DNA of 64,000 nt from an uncultured Duncaniella sp. (GTDB taxonomy: Bacteria; Bacteroidota; Bacteroidia; Bacteroidales; Muribaculaceae), in contig NZ_CAJTQC010000013.1 in NCBI RefSeq assembly GCF_910578445.1, positions 1 through 64,000 of the forward strand, in the 5' to 3' direction. The notes beneath the pieces were generated by a model. The model was given only the letters and a program-made list of their open reading frames with translations. It ran no database searches and had not been told where the DNA came from. The first letter of the stretch is position 1, and each line of letters starts with the position of its first letter. Shown in pieces: positions 1 to 8,568 of the stretch. The translations under genes and the position numbers were made by a program.

Positions 1-334
1 CCAATGCCCTGAGTGCAATAGCTGCATATTGTTTCTTCCCGAAGAAACCGTCTATCTCTTTGGAATTTGTCGCTGACAAGCAACTGACGTTGTTCTGATT
101 ACTTATGTCGAACTCACGTTATTTAGTACTATTAGTTTTCATGTCAGTTACTATTGCAAAGTAAGTCAATTCACCACCGACCCAGCCCCATTATTCATGC
201 CAAATACTATAAAAATCATTGCTTCGCAGTGTAAACGACAACTTTTTTTCAAAAAAAACCAATCCAATTTGTAACTAATCGTAGTTTTATTACGTCTTAT
301 AATCAGAAAACCAATCAAAAAACTTCAAATAACC
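1..334. other. Left-edge intergenic stretch with a possible broken minus-strand reading frame
   Basis: This stretch holds no clear intact gene. On the minus strand a near-consensus promoter element (TTACTTTGC, 164 down to 156) precedes an ATG at 142-140. That frame stops at its eighth codon (TAA, 121-119) and then stays open to the window edge, with protein-like composition including the motif DGFFGKKQYAAIALRAL. It could be the start of a gene inactivated by a nonsense codon, or chance. The rest, up to the S41 peptidase start, is AT-rich and shows nothing recognisable. Confidence 0.35.
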
Positions 335-1975
335 ATGATTAATGTAAAGATGCTTATCGCAGCATGCGTCACCGTCCTTTCGGCCACCGGTTCACATGCC
401 TCCACAGAGACCGTATTGAAAACGACTGTTGACCCTGTCACACTCATACTCGACGGACGGAAAGTCGACGGCGGATGGGGGCTGATACCCGGTCCGAAGC
501 CCGATGTGCTTGACACGACAGCGAAAAACATCACTTTTGCCACCGACACCGACACTCTCAACATCACACTCGACGAATGGCAGTCAAAAGATTTCATAAT
601 CCTGACAGCCAAAGGCGACACCGCACGTGTAAGGGTCAACCGCACAGCCGCCAACCCCTACGAAAATCCCGACCCGGCACTCCTCAAAAAAGCTCCGTCC
701 GGGCTTCTCAGCCGGAAGCAGGCCGAATTTGACATCAACGCGCTCGTTTATAGCCTGAGCCAGATACACCCCGACATTTTCTCGTCATGCAGACAGGCCG
801 ACTTTTTCCGCGCCGTCAATAAGGCCATAGCATCCCTTCCTGACTCGGTCAGCGTCATGGAACTCTACAGAAGGGCCGCCCCGATAGTGGCGATGATAGG
901 CGACGGCCATACCAACCTGACATTCCCTTACAGCAAGGTGTTCACAAAGGAGCTCAAACGAATGCCGGTGTGGGTCGACGTGCTCAGTGACAAATCAATC
1001 ATCTGCCGCTCGAGCCTTGACTCCATAATCCCGCGTGGAGCAAAAATCCTTAGTATCAACGGCCACACCAACACCGAAATGATTGATGCGATGATCCCGT
1101 TTGTGGCCGGCGAACGCGAACACTTCAAACTCTCGCGCGTCGACAGTTCCTTCCCCGCCCTGCTCCATATGCTCTTTCCGGCCGACACGTTTGAAATAAG
1201 CTATCTGCCCGAAGGTGCAAAGAAACCGCTGTCAGTCACATATCAGGCCATATCGTTTGACGAGGCAAAAAGACGAAGCCCGGCTCTGCCCAAGTCTGAC
1301 TCGACTGACCCTTATTCATTCACTATTGACAGAAAGCGCAATGTCGCCGTCATGGACTTCCGTGAATTCAGCGATGTCGAGCGTATGGAAAGTTTTGCCG
1401 ACTCGATGTTCAAGGCGCTGCGCGACAACAAAATCGGCAACCTCATCATCGACCTGCGTAAAAACGGCGGAGGCAACAGCTCGGTAGGCGACGTACTGCT
1501 CCGCTACATCACTCCCGAACCATATATGCAGATGGACAAGGCGCTCGTCAAAATAACCCCGCTCACAAAGAAACTCATGAAAGCCCCCGACATCGCTCCG
1601 ACGTTCATGTTTTGGGAATCAACTCCCGACCAATACATCCGTCCACGCACAGCCGACGAGGGCCACTATGACGGCAACGTCTATCTCCTGACCTCCAACA
1701 AGACATTCTCGTCGGCAGGCTCTTTTGCATGGGCCTTCAAGGAGTGTGGCATGGGCAAGGTCATCGGTGAGGAGACAGGCGGCATGAACGTCTGCTTCGG
1801 CGACGTGCTCAGATACCGTCTTCCGGTGTCACGCCTGCAATGCTCTGTCTCGTTCAAGCGCTTCTGGCAGTTCCGTGCCGACGAAAACGACATCCACGGC
1901 ACTCTCCCCGACATCGCCGTCCCGGCCGCAAAAGCTATGGATACGGCGCTTGAACTGATAAGAAAGTCAAAATAA
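335..1975 (+). CDS. Secreted S41-family (C-terminal processing type) peptidase
   Basis: This 546-residue protein is probably an exported serine protease of family S41, acting in the periplasm or at the cell surface. A hydrophobic N-terminus (residues 4-20) looks like a signal peptide. The C-terminal half carries the S41 core: GDGHTNL near residues 189-195, a strand entering the LRKNGGGNS segment near 374-382, and NKTFSSAG near 455-462, where Ser460 is the likely nucleophile. GEETGG follows near 478. A PDZ-like segment probably lies near 215-300. The gene is monocistronic, with a strong hairpin terminator about 60 bases after the stop. The physiological substrate cannot be told from sequence. 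Confidence 0.85.
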   Translation: MINVKMLIAACVTVLSATGSHASTETVLKTTVDPVTLILDGRKVDGGWGLIPGPKPDVLDTTAKNITFATDTDTLNITLDEWQSKDFIILTAKGDTARVRVNRTAANPYENPDPALLKKAPSGLLSRKQAEFDINALVYSLSQIHPDIFSSCRQADFFRAVNKAIASLPDSVSVMELYRRAAPIVAMIGDGHTNLTFPYSKVFTKELKRMPVWVDVLSDKSIICRSSLDSIIPRGAKILSINGHTNTEMIDAMIPFVAGEREHFKLSRVDSSFPALLHMLFPADTFEISYLPEGAKKPLSVTYQAISFDEAKRRSPALPKSDSTDPYSFTIDRKRNVAVMDFREFSDVERMESFADSMFKALRDNKIGNLIIDLRKNGGGNSSVGDVLLRYITPEPYMQMDKALVKITPLTKKLMKAPDIAPTFMFWESTPDQYIRPRTADEGHYDGNVYLLTSNKTFSSAGSFAWAFKECGMGKVIGEETGGMNVCFGDVLRYRLPVSRLQCSVSFKRFWQFRADENDIHGTLPDIAVPAAKAMDTALELIRKSK

Positions 1976-2036
1976 CCTGCATTTGCCGTCATCAGACAAG
2001 AGGCTGATTAGACCCGACCGGCATAAACAAACAGAT

Positions 2037-2072
2037 CCGCCTGCTTCAGACTTGAAGCAGGCGGTTTTATTT
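2037..2072 (+). terminator. Rho-independent terminator after the S41 peptidase
   Basis: A perfect 12-bp stem (CCGCCTGCTTCA at 2037-2048, complement at 2053-2064) with a 4-base loop is followed by a T-rich tract. Confidence 0.85.
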
Positions 2073-2148
2073 GTTCGTATCATTCACAGGGCAAACGGAC
2101 TAAGAGTCTGTTCTTGAAAAGTCCGTAAGTTCCGATAAATTTTTTGTA

Positions 2149-2688
2149 TTAGAAATGATAGTAGAAACCAAACATCAGGTTGTTGCTGTTGAGGTCAAGA
2201 CCCCAGTTTTCAGGCGCGCCATTGTTCTTGGCAGGACGGTTGCCACCCTGATATCCGAGGAAACCGACATGGGCTACAAGACTGAATTTCTCGCTGAGAT
2301 TGAGAGCGACACCGGGACGGAATCCGATTCCATATTCAACAGCTGTGTGTCCGTGGGCACGGCCGATGCCGAAATCAACGCCACCGTCGACAAACAAATC
2401 CACTCGCTCTGAGCTGAAATAAGTATAGCGGGCATAAGGATTAACCTTGAAAACAGTCTTTTCCTCGCCACCTGACTTCCTGTAAGAAGCGCCGAGTATA
2501 GCACCAAGAGCAAAGTTATCTGTCACGTTATAACCGAGTTCCGGAAGAACTGTCACCTGAGTACTCTTAACACCACTGGCCGACTCAGTTGTCCTGCCAA
2601 ATGTAACCTGACCTCCTGCATACCAACTCTGAGCTGAAGCACCTAATGTCATAATGGCCATGACTGCCATAAGTAAAAACTTCTTCAT
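2149..2688 (-). CDS. Outer-membrane beta-barrel protein
   Basis: This 179-residue protein has a clear signal peptide (MKKFLLMAVMAIMTLGASAQ). Alternating hydrophobic strands rich in aromatics and glycine follow, ending in ...LMFGFYYHF with the terminal Phe typical of outer-membrane barrels. The size suggests a small 8-stranded porin-like barrel (Pfam 'outer membrane protein beta-barrel' class). It stands alone, convergent with the S41 gene and divergent from the biotin operon. Function is unknown, and structural or adhesive roles are both possible. Confidence 0.8.
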   Translation of the reverse strand: MKKFLLMAVMAIMTLGASAQSWYAGGQVTFGRTTESASGVKSTQVTVLPELGYNVTDNFALGAILGASYRKSGGEEKTVFKVNPYARYTYFSSERVDLFVDGGVDFGIGRAHGHTAVEYGIGFRPGVALNLSEKFSLVAHVGFLGYQGGNRPAKNNGAPENWGLDLNSNNLMFGFYYHF

Positions 2689-2917
2689 AACAATGTTTTT
2701 TACGTTATAGAATATTGATGATTAATAAAATAGCATTTATAGTAGAAACATGAAAAAGCCCTCATGCCGGAGTTGATAGCAAATCATTGACAATCACTTT
2801 TTCATCTATTAAACACTTCTTTCATAAAAAAGGTTGAATCCCTCCTCGAAAAACAGGTCTCCGCAGGGCTAATTTCCCGCAGGTTTACGGCATGATTACT
2901 TTCTCACGAAAAAAACT

Positions 2918-2926
2918 TAACTTTGC
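2918..2926 (+). promoter_or_regulatory. Bacteroidetes -7 promoter element for the biotin operon
   Basis: TAACTTTGC matches the TAnnTTTGC consensus and ends 24 bases before the bioA ATG. No convincing -33 TTTG is seen at the usual spacing. Confidence 0.6.
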
Positions 2927-2950
2927 AGCAACATTAAGACAACATCGACC

Positions 2951-4276
2951 ATGCACACTGATACCGAGACACAAAACGATACATATAATAATATATGTGA
3001 TTGCGAGACGCTCCACGACCGTTTTGACCGCGAGCATCTCTGGCATCCATACACATCTACAATCAATCCCCTCCCGACCTACAAAGTAGAATCGGCCGAC
3101 GGTGTGCGCATCCGTCTCGCCGACGGCCGGGAGCTTATCGACGGAATGTCGTCGTGGTGGTGCGTGATACATGGCTATAACCATCCTGAAATAAACGAGG
3201 CCATCCAACGCCAGCTCGGGAAAATGAGCCATGTGATGTTCGGAGGCCTCACCCACTCTCCGGCCATCGAGCTCGGGAAGCTTCTCCTTGAAATGGCTCC
3301 TCCCTCAATGCACAATATCTTCTATGCCGACTCCGGCTCTGTTGCCGTCGAAGTGGCAATGAAGATGGCTGTGCAGGCAGCAGTCTCCAAGTCAGGAGAC
3401 CATAGGAAAACAAACTTCGTCACAATCCGCAGCGGTTACCACGGCGACACATGGAACGCCATGAGCGTCTGCGACCCTGTGACCGGGATGCACGGCGCAT
3501 TCGGGACTGCACTTCCGATCAGATATTTCGCACCTGCCCCCGAAGTGACATTCGACGGCCACTGGAATCCGGCCGACATCGAACCTCTCGCCCGTATAAT
3601 CAATGAACACAAGGATGAGCTCGCAGCCCTGATTCTCGAGCCGATAGTACAGGGTGCAGGCGGTATGCGCTTCTATCACCCGCAATACCTCCGCGAAGCC
3701 CGACGGCTCTGCGACGAGGCCGGCATATATCTGATTTTCGATGAAATCGCTACCGGATTCTGGCGCACCGGAAAATGCTTTGCTTGGGAACATGCCGGAG
3801 TAGAACCCGACATTATGTGCATCGGCAAAGGACTCACCGCCGGCTACATGACAATGAGCGCCGTCCTGACCACCCGCGATGTCGCCGACACAATCTCTCG
3901 TGGCGAGGCCGGAGTAATGATGCACGGCCCTACGTTCATGGCCAATCCGCTTGCATGCGCCGTAGCTGTAGCGTCGCTCAGGCTGCTCCGTGAGCAGAAC
4001 ATGAAGCAACGCGTCGCACATATCGAAGCCGTCATCCGCCGCCACATAGCAGCCGCGGCTCTCGTCAAAGGGGTCAGAGACATCCGCGTACTCGGCTCAA
4101 TCGGCGTAATCGAAATGGAAGAACCGGTCGACGTAGGCGAATTCCAGAAACGATGCGTGGAACGTGGCATCTGGGTGCGCCCATTCGGACGCAACGTCTA
4201 CATCATGCCACCATATATAATTTCCGACAGGGATCTGAAATATCTTATTGAAAAAATGATCGAGTGCATCAAGTGA
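2951..4276 (+). CDS. bioA: Adenosylmethionine--8-amino-7-oxononanoate aminotransferase
   Basis: BioA transfers the amino group of S-adenosylmethionine to KAPA, giving 7,8-diaminopelargonate, the third step of biotin ring assembly in the cytosol. The 441-residue length is normal. Visible signatures are WHPYTS (31-36), DGMSSWW (64-70), YADSGSVAVE (125-134), YHGDT (163-167), FDEIATGFWRTG (263-274) and the PLP lysine in IGKGLTAGYM (Lys293). First gene of the biotin operon; its TGA stop overlaps a GTG start candidate of bioF (GTGA). Identification is secure. Confidence 0.96.
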   Translation: MHTDTETQNDTYNNICDCETLHDRFDREHLWHPYTSTINPLPTYKVESADGVRIRLADGRELIDGMSSWWCVIHGYNHPEINEAIQRQLGKMSHVMFGGLTHSPAIELGKLLLEMAPPSMHNIFYADSGSVAVEVAMKMAVQAAVSKSGDHRKTNFVTIRSGYHGDTWNAMSVCDPVTGMHGAFGTALPIRYFAPAPEVTFDGHWNPADIEPLARIINEHKDELAALILEPIVQGAGGMRFYHPQYLREARRLCDEAGIYLIFDEIATGFWRTGKCFAWEHAGVEPDIMCIGKGLTAGYMTMSAVLTTRDVADTISRGEAGVMMHGPTFMANPLACAVAVASLRLLREQNMKQRVAHIEAVIRRHIAAAALVKGVRDIRVLGSIGVIEMEEPVDVGEFQKRCVERGIWVRPFGRNVYIMPPYIISDRDLKYLIEKMIECIK

Positions 4277-5412
4277 ACACTTACTCCGACATACTCTCGC
4301 GCCTCCGCGCCGAGGGCAACTTCCGCACCATCCCCGCCGAACTGCCCGACGAAGGATTAGTCACGGACCTGTCGTCGAACGACTATCTCGGACTCGGCGC
4401 TGACCCGACTTTGCAGGACGATTTCTTCAGCTCGGCCTGCAACCGCCGGATTCCGATGACATCATCGGCCTCGCGTCTTCTCAGCGGACGCCAGAGAGAA
4501 TACGACGACCTTGAAAATTTCCTCGCGGAACTTTACGGGCGTCCATGCCTGCTTTTCAACAGCGGTTACCACGCGAACACCGGCATGATACAGGCGCTTG
4601 CGGCCGGCGACACCCTCATTGTGGCCGACAAGCTTGTCCATGCAAGCATAATCGACGGCATCACGCTGTCAAAATCAGCCTTTACCCGATTCCGTCACAA
4701 CGACACGTCACATCTCGAAAAAATTCTCGCCAAGGAAGCTTCCTCTCATGAAAGAGTGCTGATTATCGTTGAGAGCGTCTACAGTATGGACGGCGACCGT
4801 GCCGACATCGACACCATTGTGAGGCTGAAAGATAAATGGCCGAACGCACTGCTCTATGTCGACGAGGCCCATGCTTTCGGTGTAGAAGGCCCGAATGGAC
4901 TTGGCCTCTGCCGAGGAAACGAGAATTTCGACAAAATCGATATCATCGTGGGGACTTTCGGCAAGGCCGCCGCATCGGCCGGGGCGTTCTGCGCGGTCTC
5001 CCCTACCCTACGCGACTACCTCATCAACCGTGCGCGAAGTCTGATATTCTCGACATCCCTGCCGCCGATGACTGTCGCATGGACACATTATATGATAGAG
5101 ACATTCCTCACGATGGACGAACAGCGCCGTCACCTCAAAGCACTCGGAGAGCGGCTGCGTCAGCATCTTCAGCCACTGTCGCCCGGGTTTCCAATCATCG
5201 CAAGCCACATCCAGCCTTTCGTCACCGGCTCTGCCGAAAAAGCCGTATCCCTCTCGAAAAAACTGCTTGCCGAAGGCTTCAAGGTGCTACCCATACGCAC
5301 GCCGACCGTTCCTCCCGGGACGGAAAGACTGCGCATAAGCCTAAGCAGCGCAATGACCCTCGACACTATCGACCGCTTTGGCGAAACACTCGCAAAACTG
5401 ATTTCATCATGA
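4264..5412 (+). CDS. bioF: 8-amino-7-oxononanoate synthase
   Basis: BioF is the PLP-dependent alpha-oxoamine synthase that condenses pimeloyl-ACP (or CoA) with L-alanine to form KAPA. Typical features are LSSNDYLGL, the FNSGYHAN and VESVYSMDGD segments, YVDEAHAFG and the PLP-lysine loop VGTFGKAAASAG (Lys234 in the longer version). There is no ATG start: GTG at 4264 and GTG at 4273 are both possible. The second gives a 4-base GTGA overlap with the bioA stop, which favours translational coupling and a 379-residue protein. Its own stop overlaps the next start (ATGA, 5409-5412). Confidence 0.94.
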   Translation: MHQVNTYSDILSRLRAEGNFRTIPAELPDEGLVTDLSSNDYLGLGADPTLQDDFFSSACNRRIPMTSSASRLLSGRQREYDDLENFLAELYGRPCLLFNSGYHANTGMIQALAAGDTLIVADKLVHASIIDGITLSKSAFTRFRHNDTSHLEKILAKEASSHERVLIIVESVYSMDGDRADIDTIVRLKDKWPNALLYVDEAHAFGVEGPNGLGLCRGNENFDKIDIIVGTFGKAAASAGAFCAVSPTLRDYLINRARSLIFSTSLPPMTVAWTHYMIETFLTMDEQRRHLKALGERLRQHLQPLSPGFPIIASHIQPFVTGSAEKAVSLSKKLLAEGFKVLPIRTPTVPPGTERLRISLSSAMTLDTIDRFGETLAKLISS

Positions 5413-6833
5413 AATTCCACGTATTCCCCGCCAAGGGTGACACAAATCCTGACCGCGCCCTGCTGATTTTCGCCGGCTGGGGCATGGACGAAAAGCCATT
5501 CAGCCGCCTGCAGCTCCCCGGCTATCACCTGATAGTGGTCTGGGATTACCGCGACAGCAGCTTCCCAGCCCCTCTTGACCGCATGATGGAAACCTTTGGT
5601 GAAATCGCCGTCATCGCATGGTCGTTCGGAGTCCCTGCAGCCACAGACTTTCTGCTGTCACATCAATCGCTCCCCGTCACGGCACGAATAGCCGTCAACG
5701 GAACTATGCACCCTGTCGATGATACCAAGGGAATCCCCGAAGAGATATTCCGTGGGACACTTGAAGGACTCGATGAAAAATCCCTGTCGAAGTTTTATCT
5801 GCGCATGTGTGGATCGGGAGCGGCTATGCGACTGTTTTCCGAAACTCTCCCCGACCGCAGCCCGTCAGAATTGCGCGAGGAACTAACCGCCATCGCAAAC
5901 CGCCCCACTGTTGCTCCACAGGGATTATGGGAGCGGGCAATCATAAGTTCGGCCGACCGGATTATTCCTCCGGCCAACCAGATGCAGGCTTGGAGCGACG
6001 AGGCTATCGAGACAATCAGCATAGAGGGCGCACATCTGCCCGACTTCAACCGTATATTCAAATGCTTCCTTACCGAGAAAGGTCTTGTCGCCGAGAAATT
6101 CACTCGCGCCGAGACCACCTACGACGACAATGCCATCGTCCAGCGTGAAATTGCCGGACGTCTGTGCAAGCTCGCATCCGAAGCACTGAATGAAATAGCG
6201 GGCAGCGCTCAACGCCCTATGGATGTCCTTGAAATCGGATGCGGGACAGGACTTACCACACGCATGCTATGCCATGCGACCGGTCTTGACAGAATTGAAG
6301 TATGGGATCTGCATATTCCCTTCTCGATTCAGGAATCGATGCCTGAAATCAGGCTGTCGGCACGCGAGTGTGATGCCGAGAGTGAAATCCGCAGACTTCC
6401 TGCCGAAAGTCTCGACATGATTTTCTCCGCCTCCACAATGCAATGGTTCAACTCACCGAAGACCTTCATGGGCGAATGTGCCCGCGTACTCCGCAAAGGC
6501 GGTCATGCAGTCATCTCGACATTCGGACCGGGGACAATGGCCGAGATAGGCAGCCTGCTCGACAGCAGACGGCACTACCCGGGAGCGGACGCTCTACGAC
6601 GCATGATACCGAAAGGATGCACTGTGACAGACCTGAGCACCGAGACACGCACTATCTTGTTTCCGACACCGGCCGAAGCAATGCGCCACGTAAAACTAAC
6701 GGGGGTCAACGCTCTTAGCAGTAAACACGGCAGCCTATCCGCACGCACAATACTCACATCCTATCCACTCACCCCTTCGGGAGAAGCACCGGTCACATAC
6801 GAACCGGTCTACATTGTATTCAAAAAAATATAA
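5409..6833 (+). CDS. BioG-BioC fusion: pimeloyl-ACP methyl ester esterase / malonyl-ACP O-methyltransferase
   Basis: This 474-residue protein appears to join two biotin enzymes acting at opposite ends of pimelate synthesis. Residues 1 to about 225 resemble BioG (DUF452), the esterase that frees pimeloyl-ACP from its methyl ester. They show FAGWGMDEKPF (21-31), a nucleophile elbow AWSFG (Ser72), Asp183 in SADRIIPP and His209 in EGAHLPDF as a plausible triad. Residues from about 240 resemble BioC, the SAM-dependent methyltransferase that starts the pathway: LEIGCGTGLTTRML (274-287) and MIFSASTMQWF. The start ATG overlaps the bioF stop (ATGA). The open frame continues upstream inside bioF, but that part is out-of-frame bioF shadow. 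Confidence 0.9.
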   Translation: MKFHVFPAKGDTNPDRALLIFAGWGMDEKPFSRLQLPGYHLIVVWDYRDSSFPAPLDRMMETFGEIAVIAWSFGVPAATDFLLSHQSLPVTARIAVNGTMHPVDDTKGIPEEIFRGTLEGLDEKSLSKFYLRMCGSGAAMRLFSETLPDRSPSELREELTAIANRPTVAPQGLWERAIISSADRIIPPANQMQAWSDEAIETISIEGAHLPDFNRIFKCFLTEKGLVAEKFTRAETTYDDNAIVQREIAGRLCKLASEALNEIAGSAQRPMDVLEIGCGTGLTTRMLCHATGLDRIEVWDLHIPFSIQESMPEIRLSARECDAESEIRRLPAESLDMIFSASTMQWFNSPKTFMGECARVLRKGGHAVISTFGPGTMAEIGSLLDSRRHYPGADALRRMIPKGCTVTDLSTETRTILFPTPAEAMRHVKLTGVNALSSKHGSLSARTILTSYPLTPSGEAPVTYEPVYIVFKKI

Positions 6834-6856
6834 CCACCTTATTATATATAGAAGAC

Positions 6857-7495
6857 ATGGGTCAGGCATATTTCATCTCAGGAATCGATACCGACGCAGG
6901 TAAGAGCTACGTCACCGGCTATATCGCATCGCGCCTCATGAAAGAAGGCAAGCGTGTGGCAACTCAGAAATTCATACAGACCGGCAACACCGGTTTTTCG
7001 GAAGACATCGACCTCCACCGCAAAATAATGGGCATCGATCCGCTACCTGAAGATATCGACCACACCACAGCTCCGATAATCTTCTCCTATCCGGCATCAG
7101 CACAGCTCGCCGCCCGGATGGATGAACGTGAAATCGACCTCGACATCATCGACCGGTCGACCAGCACACTCTGCGAACGCTACGACATCGTGCTCGTCGA
7201 AGGCGCAGGCGGCCTGATGGTTCCCATCACCGACGATTTTTTCACCATCGACTATGTGGAGTCACGCAAACTTCCGATAATATTAGTGACCAACGGCGTT
7301 CTCGGCTCAATCAACCATACCATACTGTCGCTTGAAGCTATAAAATCACGAGGAATAACACTCGCCGCAGTAGTCTATAACGAACACTTCGACAACGACC
7401 GCATCATCGGTGCGGACACACAGGCTTTCCTCCGCCGCTACGTCGGCCGCCACTTCCCTTCGGCCCGCTTCGCCACCATACCCACTTTGGATTAA
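6857..7495 (+). CDS. bioD: Dethiobiotin synthetase
   Basis: BioD closes the ureido ring of dethiobiotin from diaminopelargonate, CO2 and ATP. The 212-residue protein shows the P-loop variant GIDTDAGKS (9-17), KFIQTGN in the substrate region, and EGAGGLMVP. It is last in the biotin operon, 23 bases after the bioG/bioC fusion. No bioB (biotin synthase) lies in this operon, so the final sulfur-insertion step must be encoded elsewhere. Confidence 0.94.
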   Translation: MGQAYFISGIDTDAGKSYVTGYIASRLMKEGKRVATQKFIQTGNTGFSEDIDLHRKIMGIDPLPEDIDHTTAPIIFSYPASAQLAARMDEREIDLDIIDRSTSTLCERYDIVLVEGAGGLMVPITDDFFTIDYVESRKLPIILVTNGVLGSINHTILSLEAIKSRGITLAAVVYNEHFDNDRIIGADTQAFLRRYVGRHFPSARFATIPTLD

Positions 7496-7561
7496 AACAC
7501 TTTTTAAACACGCTCTAACACTATTTGAAACCATTTATTAGGCGATTTCAACAATAATAAG

Positions 7562-7570
7562 TAACTTTGC
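7562..7570 (+). promoter_or_regulatory. -7 promoter element before the exonuclease gene
   Basis: TAACTTTGC ends 20 bases before the ATG at 7591. It overlaps an in-frame TTG at 7567, which argues against that TTG being the start codon. Confidence 0.65.
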
Positions 7571-7590
7571 GTCTTAAAACGAATATTCCA

Positions 7591-8238
7591 ATGGACATCA
7601 ATTCTTTTAGCATCTCAATATCAAAAGAGCAGCTGTCGGGATTGCCGACGGTAGAATTTGCAGGCTCTATAACGGTGCTTGAAAATATGCCCGATGCCTT
7701 GGAAGCCCTCCGCTATCTCAACACATGCAAGGCGGTCGGATTCGACACCGAGACCAAGCCGAATTTCCGAAAAGGCCAGACCAACACGGTCTCGCTGATT
7801 CAGATTTCCACTCTTGACCATTCATTCCTGTTCCGTCTCAACAAACTCGGCTTCTTCCCGGAGCTGCGCGAGTTCATGGAATCCGACAAAGTCACCAAGG
7901 TCGGACTTTCGCTGCGCGATGATTTCCATGTGCTTCACCGCATAGCCAGCTTCGAACCGGCCGGATTCATCGACCTCCAAAACGTGGTCAAGTCATTCCA
8001 TATCGCCGACTCAAGCCTGCAAAAGATATATGGAATAATTTTCAACGGACGCATATCGAAAAGCCAACGCCTGAGCAACTGGGAAGCTGCCCAGCTGAGT
8101 CAGGGCCAAAAAATCTACGCGTCAATCGACGCTTGGGCATGCCTGCGAATCTACAGGCATCTAATGGACGGCTGTTTCGATCCTGCGGAATCGGCCTACA
8201 TACATCACGCCACGGAAGAAACAGGCATCGAACAATAG
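7591..8238 (+). CDS. DEDDy-type 3'-5' exonuclease (RNase D / DnaQ-like fold)
   Basis: This 215-residue protein is a single-domain 3'-5' exonuclease. The metal-binding DEDDy residues are visible: FDTETKP (Exo I, near residue 50), LRDDFHVL (Exo II, near 110) and YASIDAWACL (Exo III, Y-x3-D, near 180). There is no HRDC domain, so it is shorter than true RNase D. The substrate, RNA or DNA, cannot be decided. ATG 7591 was chosen because a consensus promoter covers the upstream TTG. It has its own promoter after the biotin operon. Confidence 0.85.
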   Translation: MDINSFSISISKEQLSGLPTVEFAGSITVLENMPDALEALRYLNTCKAVGFDTETKPNFRKGQTNTVSLIQISTLDHSFLFRLNKLGFFPELREFMESDKVTKVGLSLRDDFHVLHRIASFEPAGFIDLQNVVKSFHIADSSLQKIYGIIFNGRISKSQRLSNWEAAQLSQGQKIYASIDAWACLRIYRHLMDGCFDPAESAYIHHATEETGIEQ

Positions 8239-8329
8239 CCCGGCTCTACCGTAGAGGCATAAGGCCTTCAGACATTTCACTTAATACTTGACACTTCATA
8301 ATTAAAGCTTTAAACTTAACCTAAAAACC

Positions 8330-8536
8330 ATGAAACTGCGACGTTCTACAGTCATTCCGTCCATCCTCCTGATTTATCTCGGAGTGATGAGCTACATAGG
8401 TTATTCCGAATTCCAGCAAGGAAACTATCTTTACTACTTCGGCGTTATCGGCGTCACATTGTTTATCATTGTCATCCTGCATATCTTTCTGAAAAAACGG
8501 GAACGCCTGCAGGAAAACGATTCACGCCGGGCGTAG
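8330..8536 (+). CDS. Small two-helix membrane protein, unrecognised
   Basis: The 68 residues contain two predicted membrane helices (about 10-25 and 38-53). A basic N-terminus (MKLRRS) and a charged, basic C-terminal tail (KKRERLQENDSRR) suggest both ends lie in the cytoplasm. I do not recognise the family. It lies 91 bases after the exonuclease and 32 bases before the formate/nitrite transporter, so it may be co-transcribed with either. Confidence 0.65.
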   Translation: MKLRRSTVIPSILLIYLGVMSYIGYSEFQQGNYLYYFGVIGVTLFIIVILHIFLKKRERLQENDSRRA

Positions 8537-8568
8537 ACACCGTAAAATCTACACAGTATCAACCAAAC

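Noticed and set aside
3392..4045. 217-codon minus-strand frame inside bioA
   Set aside because: Antisense to conserved BioA motifs; composition is not protein-like.
4836..5408. In-frame upstream extension of the BioG-BioC frame
   Set aside because: It lies in an alternate frame of bioF, is rich in Arg/Pro/His and has no BioG homology. The natural start is the ATG overlapping the bioF stop.
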